DNA of 64,000 bases from Cupriavidus sp. YR651 (GCF_900101625.1 NZ_FMYZ01000001.1:280304-344303), one strand, 5' to 3'. Counted from the first letter of the stretch, positions 1 to 13,830 are shown. Notes: generated from the letters alone by a model not told the origin. Translations and numbers: made by a program.

Positions 1-204
1 GACAACGAATCGCGCCCGCCGCGCCGTTATGGTGATGACGAGCGCCGTCCGCCGCAGCGTGGTAGCGATGACAATCGCCCGCCGCGTCCGCGTAGCTTCG
101 GTGACAACGACTCGCGCCCGCCGCGTCCGCGCAGCTTCGGCGACAACGAATCGCGGCCACCGCGCCGTTATGGCGACGACGAACGCCGTCCGCCGCAGCG
201 TGGT
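1..204 (+). repeat. Coding tandem repeats in the rluB N-terminus
   Basis: A 63-bp unit at 1-63 recurs at 142-204 with a few synonymous changes. Between them are two 39-bp units at 64-102 and 103-141 sharing the CCGCCGCGTCCGCG core. All units are multiples of three, so copy-number change keeps the frame. They encode Arg/Asp/Pro-rich repeats. More copies may lie upstream of the window. Confidence 0.85.
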
Positions 205-1155
205 TTCAGCGATGACAATCGCGCGCCGCGCCCGCGCCGTGCAGGTGGCGACGACTCGGCTCGCCCGGCCGCGCCGGCCCGTCGCTTTAGCGACAATGCG
301 GATCGCGCACGCCCGGTCCGCACCGAGCGTCCGGCACCGCGCACCGAGGCCCACGAACAGCGCGAAGCGCACGAGACCGATGAAAGCGGTTTGGTTCGCC
401 TCTCCAAGCGCATGTCGGAACTGGGCCTCTGCTCGCGCCGCGAAGCTGACGAATGGATTCCGCGCGGCTGGGTGCTGGTCGACGGCAAACCTGTCACCGA
501 ACTGGGCTCGCGCGTCCGCCCGGACGCCGAGGTCGAGATTCTGCAGGCCGCCCGCTCCGAACAGGGCGAACGCGTGACCGTGCTGCTGAACAAGCCGGTG
601 GGTTACGTGTCCGGCCAGGCGGAAGACGGCTACGAGCCCGCCGCCGTGCTGTTCGCGCCCGAGAACCAATGGGCGGAAGACCCCACGCGCAAGCGCTTTG
701 CGCCGTGGCAGCGCAAGAACCTGGCCCCGGCTGGCCGCCTGGACATCGACTCCACGGGCCTGCTGGTGCTGACGCAGGACGGCCGCGTGGCCCGCGCGCT
801 GATCGGCGACGACTCGAACGTCGAAAAGGAATACCTGGTGCGCGTGGTCTGGGAATCGCCGGAAGGTCCGGTCGAGCGCAATATCAGCGCCGCATTCCCG
901 GCTGACCAGTTGGAACGGCTGCGCCACGGCCTGTCGCTCGACGACGTCCCGCTCAAGCCCGCGAAGGTCAGCTGGCAGAACGAGGAACAGCTCCGCTTTG
1001 TGCTGCGCGAAGGCCGCAAACGCCAGATCCGCCGGATGTGCGAACAGGTGGGCCTGAAGGTGATCGGCCTGAAACGCGTGCGCATGGGCCGTGTGGTGCT
1101 GGGTGACCTGCCGCCGGGCCAGTGGCGCTTCCTGGGTCCGTTCGAGAAGTTCTGA
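1..1155 (+). CDS. rluB: 23S rRNA pseudouridine synthase RluB, 5' partial
   Basis: The reading frame is open from the first base of the window, so the start lies outside it. RsuA/RluB-family enzymes isomerise a uridine in 23S rRNA helix 89 during large-subunit maturation. An S4 RNA-binding domain (LSKRMSELGLCSRREADEW) begins near base 400. The catalytic motif GRLDIDSTGLL, with its aspartate, lies near 733-765, and the RKRQIRRMCEQVGL element is near the C-terminus. The visible N-terminal stretch of about 130 codons is low complexity (Arg, Asp, Pro, Gly; repeats such as ESRPPRRYGDDERRPPQRG) and is probably a disordered, RNA-contacting tail. A TTG at 391 could start a core-only protein, but the open frame with matching amino-acid repeats upstream argues for the longer form. 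A terminator follows. Confidence 0.93.
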   Translation, partial: DNESRPPRRYGDDERRPPQRGSDDNRPPRPRSFGDNDSRPPRPRSFGDNESRPPRRYGDDERRPPQRGFSDDNRAPRPRRAGGDDSARPAAPARRFSDNADRARPVRTERPAPRTEAHEQREAHETDESGLVRLSKRMSELGLCSRREADEWIPRGWVLVDGKPVTELGSRVRPDAEVEILQAARSEQGERVTVLLNKPVGYVSGQAEDGYEPAAVLFAPENQWAEDPTRKRFAPWQRKNLAPAGRLDIDSTGLLVLTQDGRVARALIGDDSNVEKEYLVRVVWESPEGPVERNISAAFPADQLERLRHGLSLDDVPLKPAKVSWQNEEQLRFVLREGRKRQIRRMCEQVGLKVIGLKRVRMGRVVLGDLPPGQWRFLGPFEKF

Positions 1156-1187
1156 GCCGTTTGGCCAACGGACGGCCGCGAGAAATG

Positions 1188-1222
1188 AAAAAAGCGGAAC
1201 GCGCGTGCGTTCCGCTTTTTTT
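1188..1222 (+). terminator. Rho-independent terminator after rluB
   Basis: AAGCGGAACGC and GCGTTCCGCTT form an 11-bp stem with a 4-nt loop, flanked by an A-run on the left and a T-run on the right. It lies about 35 bp after the rluB stop. The A/T flanks would let it work in both directions, so it may also end the minus-strand regulator whose stop is at 1257. Confidence 0.9.
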
Positions 1223-1256
1223 ATGCGTCATCCCTTCTGGCCATTCCTGGAACCAG

Positions 1257-2156
1257 CTATCGCGGCCGTACGGGCGGCAGGCGACGCAGCGCTGCCTCGG
1301 TCGCCTCATCGGCAGGCACATAGACCAGCAGCCGCGCGCCGTTGCGCGGCGCCGTCCACCAGTTGGTCTGCGTCAGGCTCAGCACGCCCGTTTCCGGATG
1401 CGTGAACTGCTTCACGTGATTCTGGATGCCGCGCACCTGGTAGCGCTGCCAGAGATCGCGGAACAGGTCGGAAACCGCCAGGTAGCGCTGCAACTGGGCT
1501 TCCCACAGCGGGTCGTTCATATGCTCGGCCATGGCCGCACGGTACAACGCCACCATGTTGGCCACCATCCCCTGCCAGTCGACCACGATCGCCCGCCAAA
1601 CCGGCTGTGTCAGCGCCAGATAAATGCAGTTGCGATCCTCGACGGGCAGGTTTGGCACGTCGATCTGGAGCAGTCGGCAGTAGGCGTCGTTGTGGGCAAC
1701 GATGTCGAAACGCGCATTCTGGACCAGTGCAGGAATCGGATCGAGCTGATCGAGAATGCGCTGCGTGCTTGCCGCCACCGTCTCGCAGACAAAGGAAGCG
1801 GACGGCGGCACCGGACGCTGCATGCCCGCCAGCGTAAAAAGGTGTTCGGTCTCGGACTCGCTACATTGCAGCGCCGCCGCCACGGCACTCAACACCTTGA
1901 CGGAGACCCGGATCGGGCGCCCCTGCTCCAGCTTGGTGTACCAGGTGATACCGATGTCCGCGAGCGCGGCCACTTCCTCCCGACGCAGACCCGGCGTGCG
2001 CCGCCGGCCGATACGGGCCATGCCGACCCGCGACGGGTCCAGGCTCTCCCGGCGGGCGCGCAGGAAGGCGCCAAGCTCCGCTTCCCGGCCGGTGGCCGTT
2101 GGCAGGTCGGCGTCGGCCGGATCGGCCAACTGCGCGGGATCGTGGCGAACGTTCAT
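1257..2156 (-). CDS. XRE-family HTH regulator with MmyB-like ligand domain
   Basis: A 299-residue regulator. An N-terminal XRE helix-turn-helix (roughly residues 30-95) carries the typical LRREEVAALADIGITWYTKLEQGR segment. The remainder matches the MmyB-like domain (WRAIVVDWQGMVANMVALYR and the NWWTAPRNGARLLVYVP region), which in this family has a PAS-like fold and can bind fatty-acid-like ligands. It is divergently transcribed from an MFS exporter gene with a 193-bp shared promoter region that holds repeated AGACTGGTAYA-like sites, so it probably controls that exporter. The ligand is unknown. Confidence 0.85.
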   Translation of the reverse strand: MNVRHDPAQLADPADADLPTATGREAELGAFLRARRESLDPSRVGMARIGRRRTPGLRREEVAALADIGITWYTKLEQGRPIRVSVKVLSAVAAALQCSESETEHLFTLAGMQRPVPPSASFVCETVAASTQRILDQLDPIPALVQNARFDIVAHNDAYCRLLQIDVPNLPVEDRNCIYLALTQPVWRAIVVDWQGMVANMVALYRAAMAEHMNDPLWEAQLQRYLAVSDLFRDLWQRYQVRGIQNHVKQFTHPETGVLSLTQTNWWTAPRNGARLLVYVPADEATEAALRRLPPVRPR

Positions 2157-2250
2157 GATGCGGCACTCCGGATAGGGGCTGGGGCGGCCTGAAGGTGGGT
2201 CGAAGGTGGCTCGAAGGCAGGTAGACGGCTGCCCGACGGCTGGCTGAAGC

Positions 2251-2298
2251 TAGGCTGGCACCATTTATACCAGTCTATCCGGGCTCTTGTACCAGTCT
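2251..2298. promoter_or_regulatory. Repeated operator-like motif between regulator and MFS gene
   Basis: ATACCAGTCT (2267-2276) and GTACCAGTCT (2289-2298) are direct repeats spaced 22 bp, about two helical turns. An inverted, degenerate copy (AGGCTGGCAC) lies just left of the first. They sit in the divergent promoter region of the MmyB-like regulator and the MFS gene. Binding by that regulator is inferred. Confidence 0.5.
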
Positions 2299-2349
2299 CG
2301 ATCGGCCACCATACTCCGGTCCTCTGTTTCTGTCGAGGCGCGCATCGCC

Positions 2350-3809
2350 ATGCATTCCGAAGCATCTCCCACCACTCTCCGGCAGGCCGGGCTCTTTGTG
2401 CTGCTGGCCGGCCAGCTACTTCCGCAGATCGATTTTTCCATCGTCAACGTGGCGATGCATGCCATCGCGCACTCGCTGCATGCCACGGCCACCGAGCTGG
2501 AACTGATGGTGGCGGTGTACGGCGTCGCGTTTGCCGTCTGCCTGGCCATGGGTGGCCGTCTCGGCGACAACTACGGCCGCCGCCGGATCTTCAATATCGC
2601 CGTCTTCCTGTTCGGCGTGGCCTCGCTGCTCTGCGGCGTGGCCAACTCGATGTGGTTCCTGCTGGGCGCCCGGGTTCTCCAGGGCATCGCGGCCGCGTTG
2701 CTGATTCCGCAGATCCTGGCAACGATCCACGTCGGCCTGCGCGGCCACGCACACTCGCGCGCGCTGGCGCTGTTTGCATCGATCAGCGGGCTGGCGTTCA
2801 TCATCGGGCAGGTGCTGGGCGGATTCCTGGTCGCGGCCGATATCGGCGGGCTGGGCTGGCGCAGCGCGTTCCTGATCAACTTGCCCGTATGCGCCGCGAT
2901 TCTTGCCCTGTCGCGCCGGCTCATCCCGGAAACGCGCCGCGACAACGCGGCGGGCATCGACGTGCCCGGCACCATGCTGCTCGCGTTCGTCATTCTGGCC
3001 GTCCTGCTGCCGCTGGCCATGGGGCCGTCGATGCACTGGACGTGGCCGGTGCTGGCCGTGCTGGTGGCCGCCGCACCGCTCACGCTGTGGCTCTGGAAGA
3101 CGGAGCTGCGCCAGGAGCGGCGCGGCCTGCATCCGTTGCTGCCGCCGTCACTGGTGCGGCTGCCCAGCGTGCGCTTCGGCTTCTTTGTCGCCATCCTGTT
3201 CTATGCGTGCTGGAGTGGCTTCATGTTTGTGCTGGCGCTGGCATTGCAGGCGGGGGCCGGCATGGCGCCGACGACTGCCGGCAATGCCTTTATCCCGCTG
3301 GGCCTGGCGTTCTTTGCCGGATCGCTGATGAGCCCGCGCCTGGTCGGGGCATGGGGCCGCACGCGCGTGCTGATCCTGGGTTGTCTGATCCAGATGGTGG
3401 GGATGGTCGCGCTCGGCTACACGCTGCACCATGTGTGGCCGCATCCGGACATCCTCGACCTGGCCGCGCCGACCATGCTGATCGGCATCGGCAATTCGCT
3501 GGTGGTGGGATGCTTCTACCGGATCGGGCTGGCCGATATTCCCGCCGATCAGGCGGGCGCCGGCAGTGCGACGCTGGCAACGGTGCAGCAGGCAGCCTTC
3601 GGACTGGGATCGGCGCTGCTGGGCTCCGTGTTCGCCCAGTCGCTGCACCAGTCGGCCCACCTTCCCACCGAACTTGTGGCCCGATACCTCGATGCCACGC
3701 TGGCCAGCCTCGGCGCCGAGCTTTGCCTGATGGCGATACTGGTGTGCGGCGCAATGGTCTATCACGTCCGCCACGGGCAGCCGGCGCTGGTGGCCGGTGC
3801 CGCCCCCGC

Positions 3810-3822
<13 letters not shown>
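2350..3822 (+). CDS. MFS transporter, DHA2-like (14-TM drug:H+ antiporter type)
   Basis: A 490-residue membrane protein with hydrophobic segments throughout. The MFS signature between TM2 and TM3 is visible ([14 protein letters not shown]), as is the TM4/5 motif ([20 protein letters not shown]) typical of the DHA2/EmrB-QacA group. The likely role is proton-driven efflux of hydrophobic compounds. I chose the ATG at 2350 (MHSEASP) because a GAGG element precedes it; a TTG at 2287 would add 21 residues that do not look membrane-related. The gene's last 13 bp overlap the end of def on the other strand. The substrate cannot be read from sequence. Confidence 0.87.
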
Positions 3823-7875
<4,053 letters not shown>

Positions 7876-7876
7876 C

Positions 7877-10800
7877 TTAAGCGGCCTCCGCCATCGACAC
7901 TGCTGCATCCATATCCACCGCCACGATCCGCGACACACCCTGCTCCTGCATGGTCACGCCGATCAGCTGGTGGGCCATCTCCATCGCAATCTTGTTGTGG
8001 GAAATAAAGACGAACTGCGTCTTGTCGGACATGCGCGCCACCATGTTGGCGTAGCGTTCCGTGTTGGCATCGTCCAGCGGCGCGTCCACCTCATCCAGCA
8101 AGCAGAACGGCGCGGGGTTCAGCTGGAACATCGCGAACACCAGCGCGATCGCCGTCAGCGCCTTCTCACCGCCGGACAGCAGGTGAATCGTCGAGTTCTT
8201 CTTGCCCGGGGGCTGCGCCATCACCTGTACGCCGGCATCGAGGATTTCCTCGCCGGTCATGATCAGGCGCGCCTGGCCACCGCCGAACAGCGACGGGAAC
8301 AGCTCGCCGAAATGATGATTGACCTGGTCGAACGTGCCCTGCAGCAGCGCGCGGGTTTCCTGGTCGATCTTGGCGATCGCGTCTTCCAGTGTGTTGATGG
8401 CGTCGTTCAGGTCGGCGGACTGCGCGTCCAGGAACGTCTTGCGTTCGCGCGCGGCGGCCAGTTCGTCGAGCGCGGCCATGTTGACCGGACCCAGCGCGTT
8501 GATCGCGTTGTTGATCCGCGTGACTTCGCCCTGGAGATACGACGGCTTCAGGTCGCCAGTCAGCTTGTCCGCCAGCGCCGCTTCATCGACCTGCGCGGTC
8601 GACAGCTGCTCGGTGAACTGCTCCTGGTTCAGGCGCGCGGCCTGCTCCTTCAACTGGCATTCCGTGATGCGGTCGCGCAGCGGCTGCAGGCTGCGTTCCG
8701 CAGCCAGGCGTTGCTCGTCGTACTGACGCAACTGCGCGGACAGCGCATCGAGTTCGATACGCGCGGCAGCCAGCTCTTCTTCCTTCTCCGCACGCACCTC
8801 GAGGGCGTCCTGCAGGCCGGTGTGGGCGGTCTGCTCGTTGATCGTTTCCAGCTCGACGCGCGCATTTTCCAGCGACTCGGCGATGCGCTCGGACTGGTCG
8901 GCGGCCATCTGGATATTGCGGCGCAGTTCGTCGATGCGACCCGACAAATTGCGCTCGGCAAACAGCGCCTCCTGCGCGGCACGTTCGAAATCGCGCAACT
9001 GGTGGCGGGCGGACGACAACTTGCTATCCAGCGCCTCGAAGGCCATCTGGTGGTCCTCGTGCGAGGCCTGCATCTCCGCCAGCTGGGTATCGTGCTGCTC
9101 GAAGCTCGCCTCGGATTCCGCGCGCACGGCGCGTTGCTCCTCGATCTGCGCGCCGATCTCGGCCAGTTCCTCGCGGATCTGGCCGCTACGCGCCGAGAAG
9201 CGCTCCATCGCCTGCGACAGCTTGAGCACGTCCATCTGCAGCGTATGGACGCGGCGCGTGGCCTGCTCGGCACGCGAGCGGGCGTCGGCCAGCGTCTGGC
9301 TGGATTGCGTGTAGGCAGCCTCGGCCCGCACGGCCTGGGTCTTGGCCTCGTCGGACAGCAGCGTCTGCGCGCGGGCCTGCTTCTGCAGGTTTTCGATTTC
9401 CTGCTCGCGGGCCAGCATGCCGGCCTGCTCGGAATCGGCGGCGTAGATCTGGATGGCGTTGCGGCCGACCAGGTGGCCATCCGCCACGACGAACTGCGCG
9501 CCTTCCGGCAGCGTATTGCGCGCAGCCAGTGCCTGCGCCATGTCGGTGGCCGTGTAGATATCGGCCAGCCAGTCCTGCATCACCGCGCGGATGCCGGGTT
9601 CGGTGATCTGCACCAGCGACATCAGCGGACGCAGGCCGGCCGGCGCCTCGATGGGGCGGGCGGCGGGCGGCGGGGAATAGAAGGCCAGCTTGGCCGGCGG
9701 CGCGTCGGACAGGAAGGCCTTGACCCAGTCCAGGTTCGAGACTTCCAGCGCGGCGAGCTTTTCGCGCAGCACCGATTCCAGCGCGTTTTCCCAGCCCGGC
9801 TCGATATGGACCTTCTTCCAGAGACGCGGCAACTCGGACAGGCCATGGCGTTCCAGCCACGGCTGGACCTTGCCTTCGGTCTGGACGTTTTCCTGCAGCT
9901 GGCGCAGTGCCGCCAGACGCGCTTCCAGCGAGGCGATGGTCGCGGCTTCGCGCTGCACGCGCTCCTGCGCGCCACGGCGCTCGGCGTCCAGGCGCGGCAC
10001 GGTGTCCTCGCTGTCCATCAGCACGGCCTGCGCTTCTTCCAGCAAGGCTTCCTGCTCGGCCAGTTCGGCGCGCTGCTCTTCCAGGCGCGTCTCGTCCGGG
10101 CGATCCAGACCCTTCTCTTCCTGAGACAGGCGATCCTTGCGCTGCTCCAGCTGTTGCAGCATCTGATCCGCGCTGCGCTGCTGCGCGGCTTCCAGCTTCA
10201 GTGCCTGCTCGGCCTGCATGATGCCGGCGCGCTGCTCGCCCAGCAGTTGCTGGGCGTCGCGCCACTGGCCTTCCAGGGTCGGCAGCTCATCGTTCTTCAC
10301 GGCGACCGCTTCCTGCGCCTCGATCGTGCGGGCTTCGGCCAGCGCCAGGCTTTCCTCGGCCTGGGCCAGTTCCTCGGTGGCCTGCTCCGCCTTGCCCTGC
10401 CACTGCTCGCGCTGCGTGCTCAGCGCCGCGATCTGGGCCTGCACGCGGTTGCGCGATTCCACCACGTAGCGGATCTCGGCCTCCAGCTTGCTGACCTCGG
10501 CGTTGGCCTCGTACAGCGCGCCCTGCGCGGTGTGCATGCCGTCGGACGCGGCATAGTGCGCCGCGCGCATGGTTTCCAGCTCGGCTTCGACGTGGCGCAG
10601 TTGCGCGGTCTGGGCCTCCAGGTCGATCTGCGCCGTTTCAATCGCGCGCGTGTGGCGTTCCTGCTCGGCCTGGGCTTCGCGTTTGCGCAGCAGCCACAGC
10701 AGGTGCTGTTTCTCTTCGCCATCGGCCTGCAGCGTCTTGAAGCGTTGCGCCACCTCGGCCTGCCCCTCGAGCTTGTCGAGGTTGCTGCCCAGTTCGCGCA

Positions 10801-11392
10801 GGATGTCTTCCACGCGGGTCAGGTTCTCGCGGGTGTCGCCCAGGCGGTTTTCGGTCTCGCGGCGGCGTTCCTTGTACTTGGAAACGCCGGCGGCCTCTTC
10901 CAGGAAGATCCGCATGTCATCGGGCTTGGCCTCGATGATCCGGGAGATCATGCCCTGCCCGATGATGGCGTACGCGCGCGGGCCCAGGCCGGTGCCCAGG
11001 AAGATGTCCTGGATGTCGCGGCGGCGGACCGGCTGGTTGTTGATGTAGTAGGACGACGTGCCGTCGCGCGTCAGCACGCGCTTGACGGCCACTTCGGCGT
11101 ATTGGCTCCACTGGCCGGCGGCGCGGCCTTCGGCGTTGTCGAACACCAGTTCCACGCTGGCGCGGCCGGCCTGCTTGCGGGCCGTGGAGCCATTGAAGAT
11201 GACGTCCTGCATGGATTCGCCACGCAGCTCGGAAGCACGTGACTCCCCCAACACCCAGCGCACGGCGTCGATGATGTTGGATTTACCGCACCCGTTGGGA
11301 CCTACGATGCCGACCAGCTGGCCGGGCACTTGAAAATTGGTGGGATCGACGAAGGACTTGAAGCCCGCCAGCTTGATCGAGGACAGTCGCAC
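7877..11392 (-). CDS. smc: Chromosome partition protein SMC
   Basis: A 1171-residue SMC ATPase that works with ScpA/ScpB to organise and segregate the chromosome. It has Walker A GPNGCGKSNIIDAVRWVLGE at about residue 32, then a long coiled coil. The hinge lies at about 500-640 (WENALESVLREKLAALEVSN onward). A second coiled coil follows, then the C-terminal ABC signature LLSGGEKALTAIAL and Walker B CLLDEVDAPLDDAN. The start is GTG, giving MRLSSIKLAGFKSF. No strong ribosome binding site is visible. It is the first gene of the smc-zipA-ligA-def run. A CDS frame on the opposite strand spans most of it but is a shadow. Confidence 0.98.
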   Translation of the reverse strand: MRLSSIKLAGFKSFVDPTNFQVPGQLVGIVGPNGCGKSNIIDAVRWVLGESRASELRGESMQDVIFNGSTARKQAGRASVELVFDNAEGRAAGQWSQYAEVAVKRVLTRDGTSSYYINNQPVRRRDIQDIFLGTGLGPRAYAIIGQGMISRIIEAKPDDMRIFLEEAAGVSKYKERRRETENRLGDTRENLTRVEDILRELGSNLDKLEGQAEVAQRFKTLQADGEEKQHLLWLLRKREAQAEQERHTRAIETAQIDLEAQTAQLRHVEAELETMRAAHYAASDGMHTAQGALYEANAEVSKLEAEIRYVVESRNRVQAQIAALSTQREQWQGKAEQATEELAQAEESLALAEARTIEAQEAVAVKNDELPTLEGQWRDAQQLLGEQRAGIMQAEQALKLEAAQQRSADQMLQQLEQRKDRLSQEEKGLDRPDETRLEEQRAELAEQEALLEEAQAVLMDSEDTVPRLDAERRGAQERVQREAATIASLEARLAALRQLQENVQTEGKVQPWLERHGLSELPRLWKKVHIEPGWENALESVLREKLAALEVSNLDWVKAFLSDAPPAKLAFYSPPPAARPIEAPAGLRPLMSLVQITEPGIRAVMQDWLADIYTATDMAQALAARNTLPEGAQFVVADGHLVGRNAIQIYAADSEQAGMLAREQEIENLQKQARAQTLLSDEAKTQAVRAEAAYTQSSQTLADARSRAEQATRRVHTLQMDVLKLSQAMERFSARSGQIREELAEIGAQIEEQRAVRAESEASFEQHDTQLAEMQASHEDHQMAFEALDSKLSSARHQLRDFERAAQEALFAERNLSGRIDELRRNIQMAADQSERIAESLENARVELETINEQTAHTGLQDALEVRAEKEEELAAARIELDALSAQLRQYDEQRLAAERSLQPLRDRITECQLKEQAARLNQEQFTEQLSTAQVDEAALADKLTGDLKPSYLQGEVTRINNAINALGPVNMAALDELAAARERKTFLDAQSADLNDAINTLEDAIAKIDQETRALLQGTFDQVNHHFGELFPSLFGGGQARLIMTGEEILDAGVQVMAQPPGKKNSTIHLLSGGEKALTAIALVFAMFQLNPAPFCLLDEVDAPLDDANTERYANMVARMSDKTQFVFISHNKIAMEMAHQLIGVTMQEQGVSRIVAVDMDAAVSMAEAA

Positions 11393-11861
11393 GGTTGTCG
11401 TGTGGTTTGGGCAATACGAAGATAGGAAAAGCCGGGCTGTCCCGGGGCGCTCGGCGCGGCGTGACGCCTGCGACCCTTCCTGCCCCCGGTGCCCGATAGA
11501 TTGGCGGTAATCATACCATCGCCATACCCTCGTCCGGCCGCTTTATCGACCGTTGCGCAGGCCCCGAAACGGCTCCGGCCGGAATTGGAAAAGCCTTGCC
11601 ATTCCATCGCTTGCGGACGTTGCTGCAAGCATTTTCTAGGCACCCGGCCTGTTACGCGGAAACGTCACCGTGCCAGCGCCGGCGGAAATGTCTTAGGGTT
11701 TTTGCTAATCCCTTCCAATGCCCGCGTGATCCCGGAGACTCTCCGGGCAAGCGCCCTCCCCGCCGCTCCGCCGCCATCGTGGCCGTCACATGCCACGGCC
11801 GGGTGCGGCTTGCTGTACGGATGGCGACCCGCCCACCACGTGGGCGGCTGGCGGGCCGATG
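11393..11861. other. 469-bp gap between smc and the PanE-like gene
   Basis: No convincing gene is present. It should hold the smc promoter on the minus strand. One short perfect hairpin is visible (CCCGGAG-ACT-CTCCGGG, 11731-11747) without a T-run. A T-rich segment, TTAGGGTTTTTGCTAATCCC, lies near 11693-11712. Reading frames crossing it have no recognisable domain. Confidence 0.6.
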
Positions 11862-12797
11862 CTATCCGCCGCGCGCCTGGCGTGCCTCGTAGGCCTTCAG
11901 GTGGCCATAAGCGAGGCGCAGCAGCGACAGCCCGCCGCGCTGCCCCTGCGCCGCCGGCCCGCGCCGGATCAGGTCGCCGAGGATATGGTCGGCTTCCGTG
12001 CGCGAGCGATTCTCGACATCGCGCAGCATGGATGCCGTCAGCGGCGACGGCGTGAGAAGCATTCTGTTGGCGCGCACATCGAATTCCGGCGGCATGACGT
12101 GGCCATTCTCCTGCGCAACGGCACGGCATTCGTCCAGCAAGCCCTCGATGAACGCCTTGCCGTCCGGCGTGCCGAGGATATCGCCGACCGATGCCCGCAT
12201 CAGGCAGGTGCTGCCTGCCAGCGTTGCGAGGAATATCCATTTCTCCCACATGCTTTGCACGATGTCCGGACTGACCGCGATATCGAATCCGGCCCCCGTC
12301 ATCGTGTCGGCAATCGCCTGCACGCGCGGCGACACGCCTCCCGCCAGTTCGCCAAAGGTGATGCCGTGGATGTCGTTCAGATGATCGATTTCCCCCTCGG
12401 GATTCAGCGTCGCCGCAATCACGCACTGGCCGCCAAGCACCTGGTCGTTGCCAAAGCGCTGTTGCAGGACATCGATGTGCCGCATGCCGTTCAACAACGG
12501 CAGGATGACCGTCGACGGCCCCACCATCGGCGCGAACGATGCCATCGCATCGTCCAGGCTGTAGGCCTTGCAGCTCAGCAGGACCAGGTCGAATGCCCCG
12601 GCGGCGCCGCCGGTCTGGACCGTCCTGACCTCTCGCAACGCCAGGTCGCCGCGCGGGCTCCTGATCACCAGCCCGCCGTGACGCAGCGTCTCGGCCCGCT
12701 GCGGCCGCACCAGAAAGGTCACGTCCCGGCCGGCTGCGGCAAGGCGCCCACCAAAATAGCCGCCGACGGCCCCCGCTCCGACTACCAGCACTCGCAT
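11862..12797 (-). CDS. Ketopantoate reductase family protein (PanE/ApbA-like)
   Basis: A 311-residue NADPH-dependent reductase of the 2-dehydropantoate 2-reductase family. It has an N-terminal Rossmann motif VVGAGAVGGYFGGRLAAAG, the conserved LLSCKAY segment with the substrate-proximal lysine, and a C-terminal helical domain with the family's E-x3-N/S-x3-D pattern (ENRSRTEADHILGDLIRRG). I chose the ATG at 12797 for its GGAGG at good spacing. It stands alone, not beside panB/panC, so it could reduce another 2-keto acid rather than serve pantothenate synthesis; Burkholderiaceae commonly carry several paralogues. Confidence 0.87.
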   Translation of the reverse strand: MRVLVVGAGAVGGYFGGRLAAAGRDVTFLVRPQRAETLRHGGLVIRSPRGDLALREVRTVQTGGAAGAFDLVLLSCKAYSLDDAMASFAPMVGPSTVILPLLNGMRHIDVLQQRFGNDQVLGGQCVIAATLNPEGEIDHLNDIHGITFGELAGGVSPRVQAIADTMTGAGFDIAVSPDIVQSMWEKWIFLATLAGSTCLMRASVGDILGTPDGKAFIEGLLDECRAVAQENGHVMPPEFDVRANRMLLTPSPLTASMLRDVENRSRTEADHILGDLIRRGPAAQGQRGGLSLLRLAYGHLKAYEARQARGG

Positions 12798-12861
12798 GAT
12801 CCACGCCTCCTGAAACAAGCGGACAAAAAGTGATTCAAAATCAACTCTAAAGTACCGATCC

Positions 12862-13827
12862 CTATGCGGCCGCCTCCACGCCCGGCGCCGCCGCCGTGCT
12901 GGCGGGCTTCGCCCGGTGCACCAGTCCCGACAAGGCGCCGGCCGCCACGATGCACAGCCCGCCCGCCGCCTCCTTCCAGCTCAGTGTTTCCGTCGCCAGC
13001 CACCACGCCGACACGGCCGCCACCACGATCTCGAACAGCATCAGCAGCGACACCCGGTTGGCCGGCAACCGCTGCAGCCCGTACTGGACGATGGCATTGC
13101 TCACCACCAGCACGACGGCCAGGCCGAGCACCAGCGACGCCACGGACACGCCGGCACCGCGTGCCAGCACCACATGGCTGCCATCCAGCAACAGCGCACA
13201 GGGCACGCCGACCACCGTGCAGCCGACATAGACCACGACCGTACGCAGGCGGGCGTCCATCTCCGGAAAGCGCTGCCCTGCGCGGCGTGACAGCACATTG
13301 TTGACGGCAAAGCCCATGCCGCCGGCGAGGCCCGACCATTCGGCGGCATTGCCCGGCAGCGGCACCCCGACCTCCGGCGTCCACAGCATCAGCCCGGCGC
13401 CAAAGAGTGCCAGCGCCACCAGCAGCAGGCCGGCGGCGGACAGGCGTTCGCCCAGGAACATCCGGGCAAACAGCGCGGTCCAGACCGGCGTCAGGTAGAA
13501 CAGCAGCAGCACGCGCATCACATGGCCATTGACGCTGCCCCAGACAAAGCCGGCATTGGTCACGCCCGCCGCCAGCCCGATCGCGGCGAACAGCCACGAC
13601 CCGCGCAGGCCCGACAGTTGCCGGCGGAACACGATCAGCGAAATCAGGGCGGCGGTGCAACTCACCAGCGCCGCCGCGCTCATGCCGCCCAGCCCCCAGC
13701 CGTTCAGCACGCGATACGGAAACCAGGCGATGCCCCAGACCGAGGCGCCAAACAGGATGGACAGGGACGATTTGACGGAATGCGGGTCGGCGTGGACATG
13801 CTGCGCCGCGACGTTGGATGCGCTCAT
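12862..13827 (-). CDS. EamA/DMT-superfamily transporter
   Basis: A 321-residue protein with two repeats of five predicted membrane helices, as in EamA drug/metabolite transporters. Recognisable parts are the first helix (SILFGASVWGIAWFPYRVL) and the ILxxxWLATETLSWKEAAGGL segment near the end of the second repeat. These proteins usually export amino acids or metabolites; the substrate is not predictable. The ATG at 13827 (MSASNVAAQ) is chosen over an upstream start that would translate the A-rich simple repeats. It lies 64 bp upstream of the PanE-like gene on the same strand. Confidence 0.85.
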   Translation of the reverse strand: MSASNVAAQHVHADPHSVKSSLSILFGASVWGIAWFPYRVLNGWGLGGMSAAALVSCTAALISLIVFRRQLSGLRGSWLFAAIGLAAGVTNAGFVWGSVNGHVMRVLLLFYLTPVWTALFARMFLGERLSAAGLLLVALALFGAGLMLWTPEVGVPLPGNAAEWSGLAGGMGFAVNNVLSRRAGQRFPEMDARLRTVVVYVGCTVVGVPCALLLDGSHVVLARGAGVSVASLVLGLAVVLVVSNAIVQYGLQRLPANRVSLLMLFEIVVAAVSAWWLATETLSWKEAAGGLCIVAAGALSGLVHRAKPASTAAAPGVEAAA

Positions 13828-13830
13828 GGA

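Noticed and set aside
1-204. Repeats at the left edge considered as a CRISPR array
   Set aside because: They have no unique spacers, their lengths are multiples of three, and they code for part of RluB.
11725-11750. CCCGGAG-ACT-CTCCGGG hairpin as a terminator
   Set aside because: There is no T-run on either side, and it is over 100 bp from the nearest gene end.
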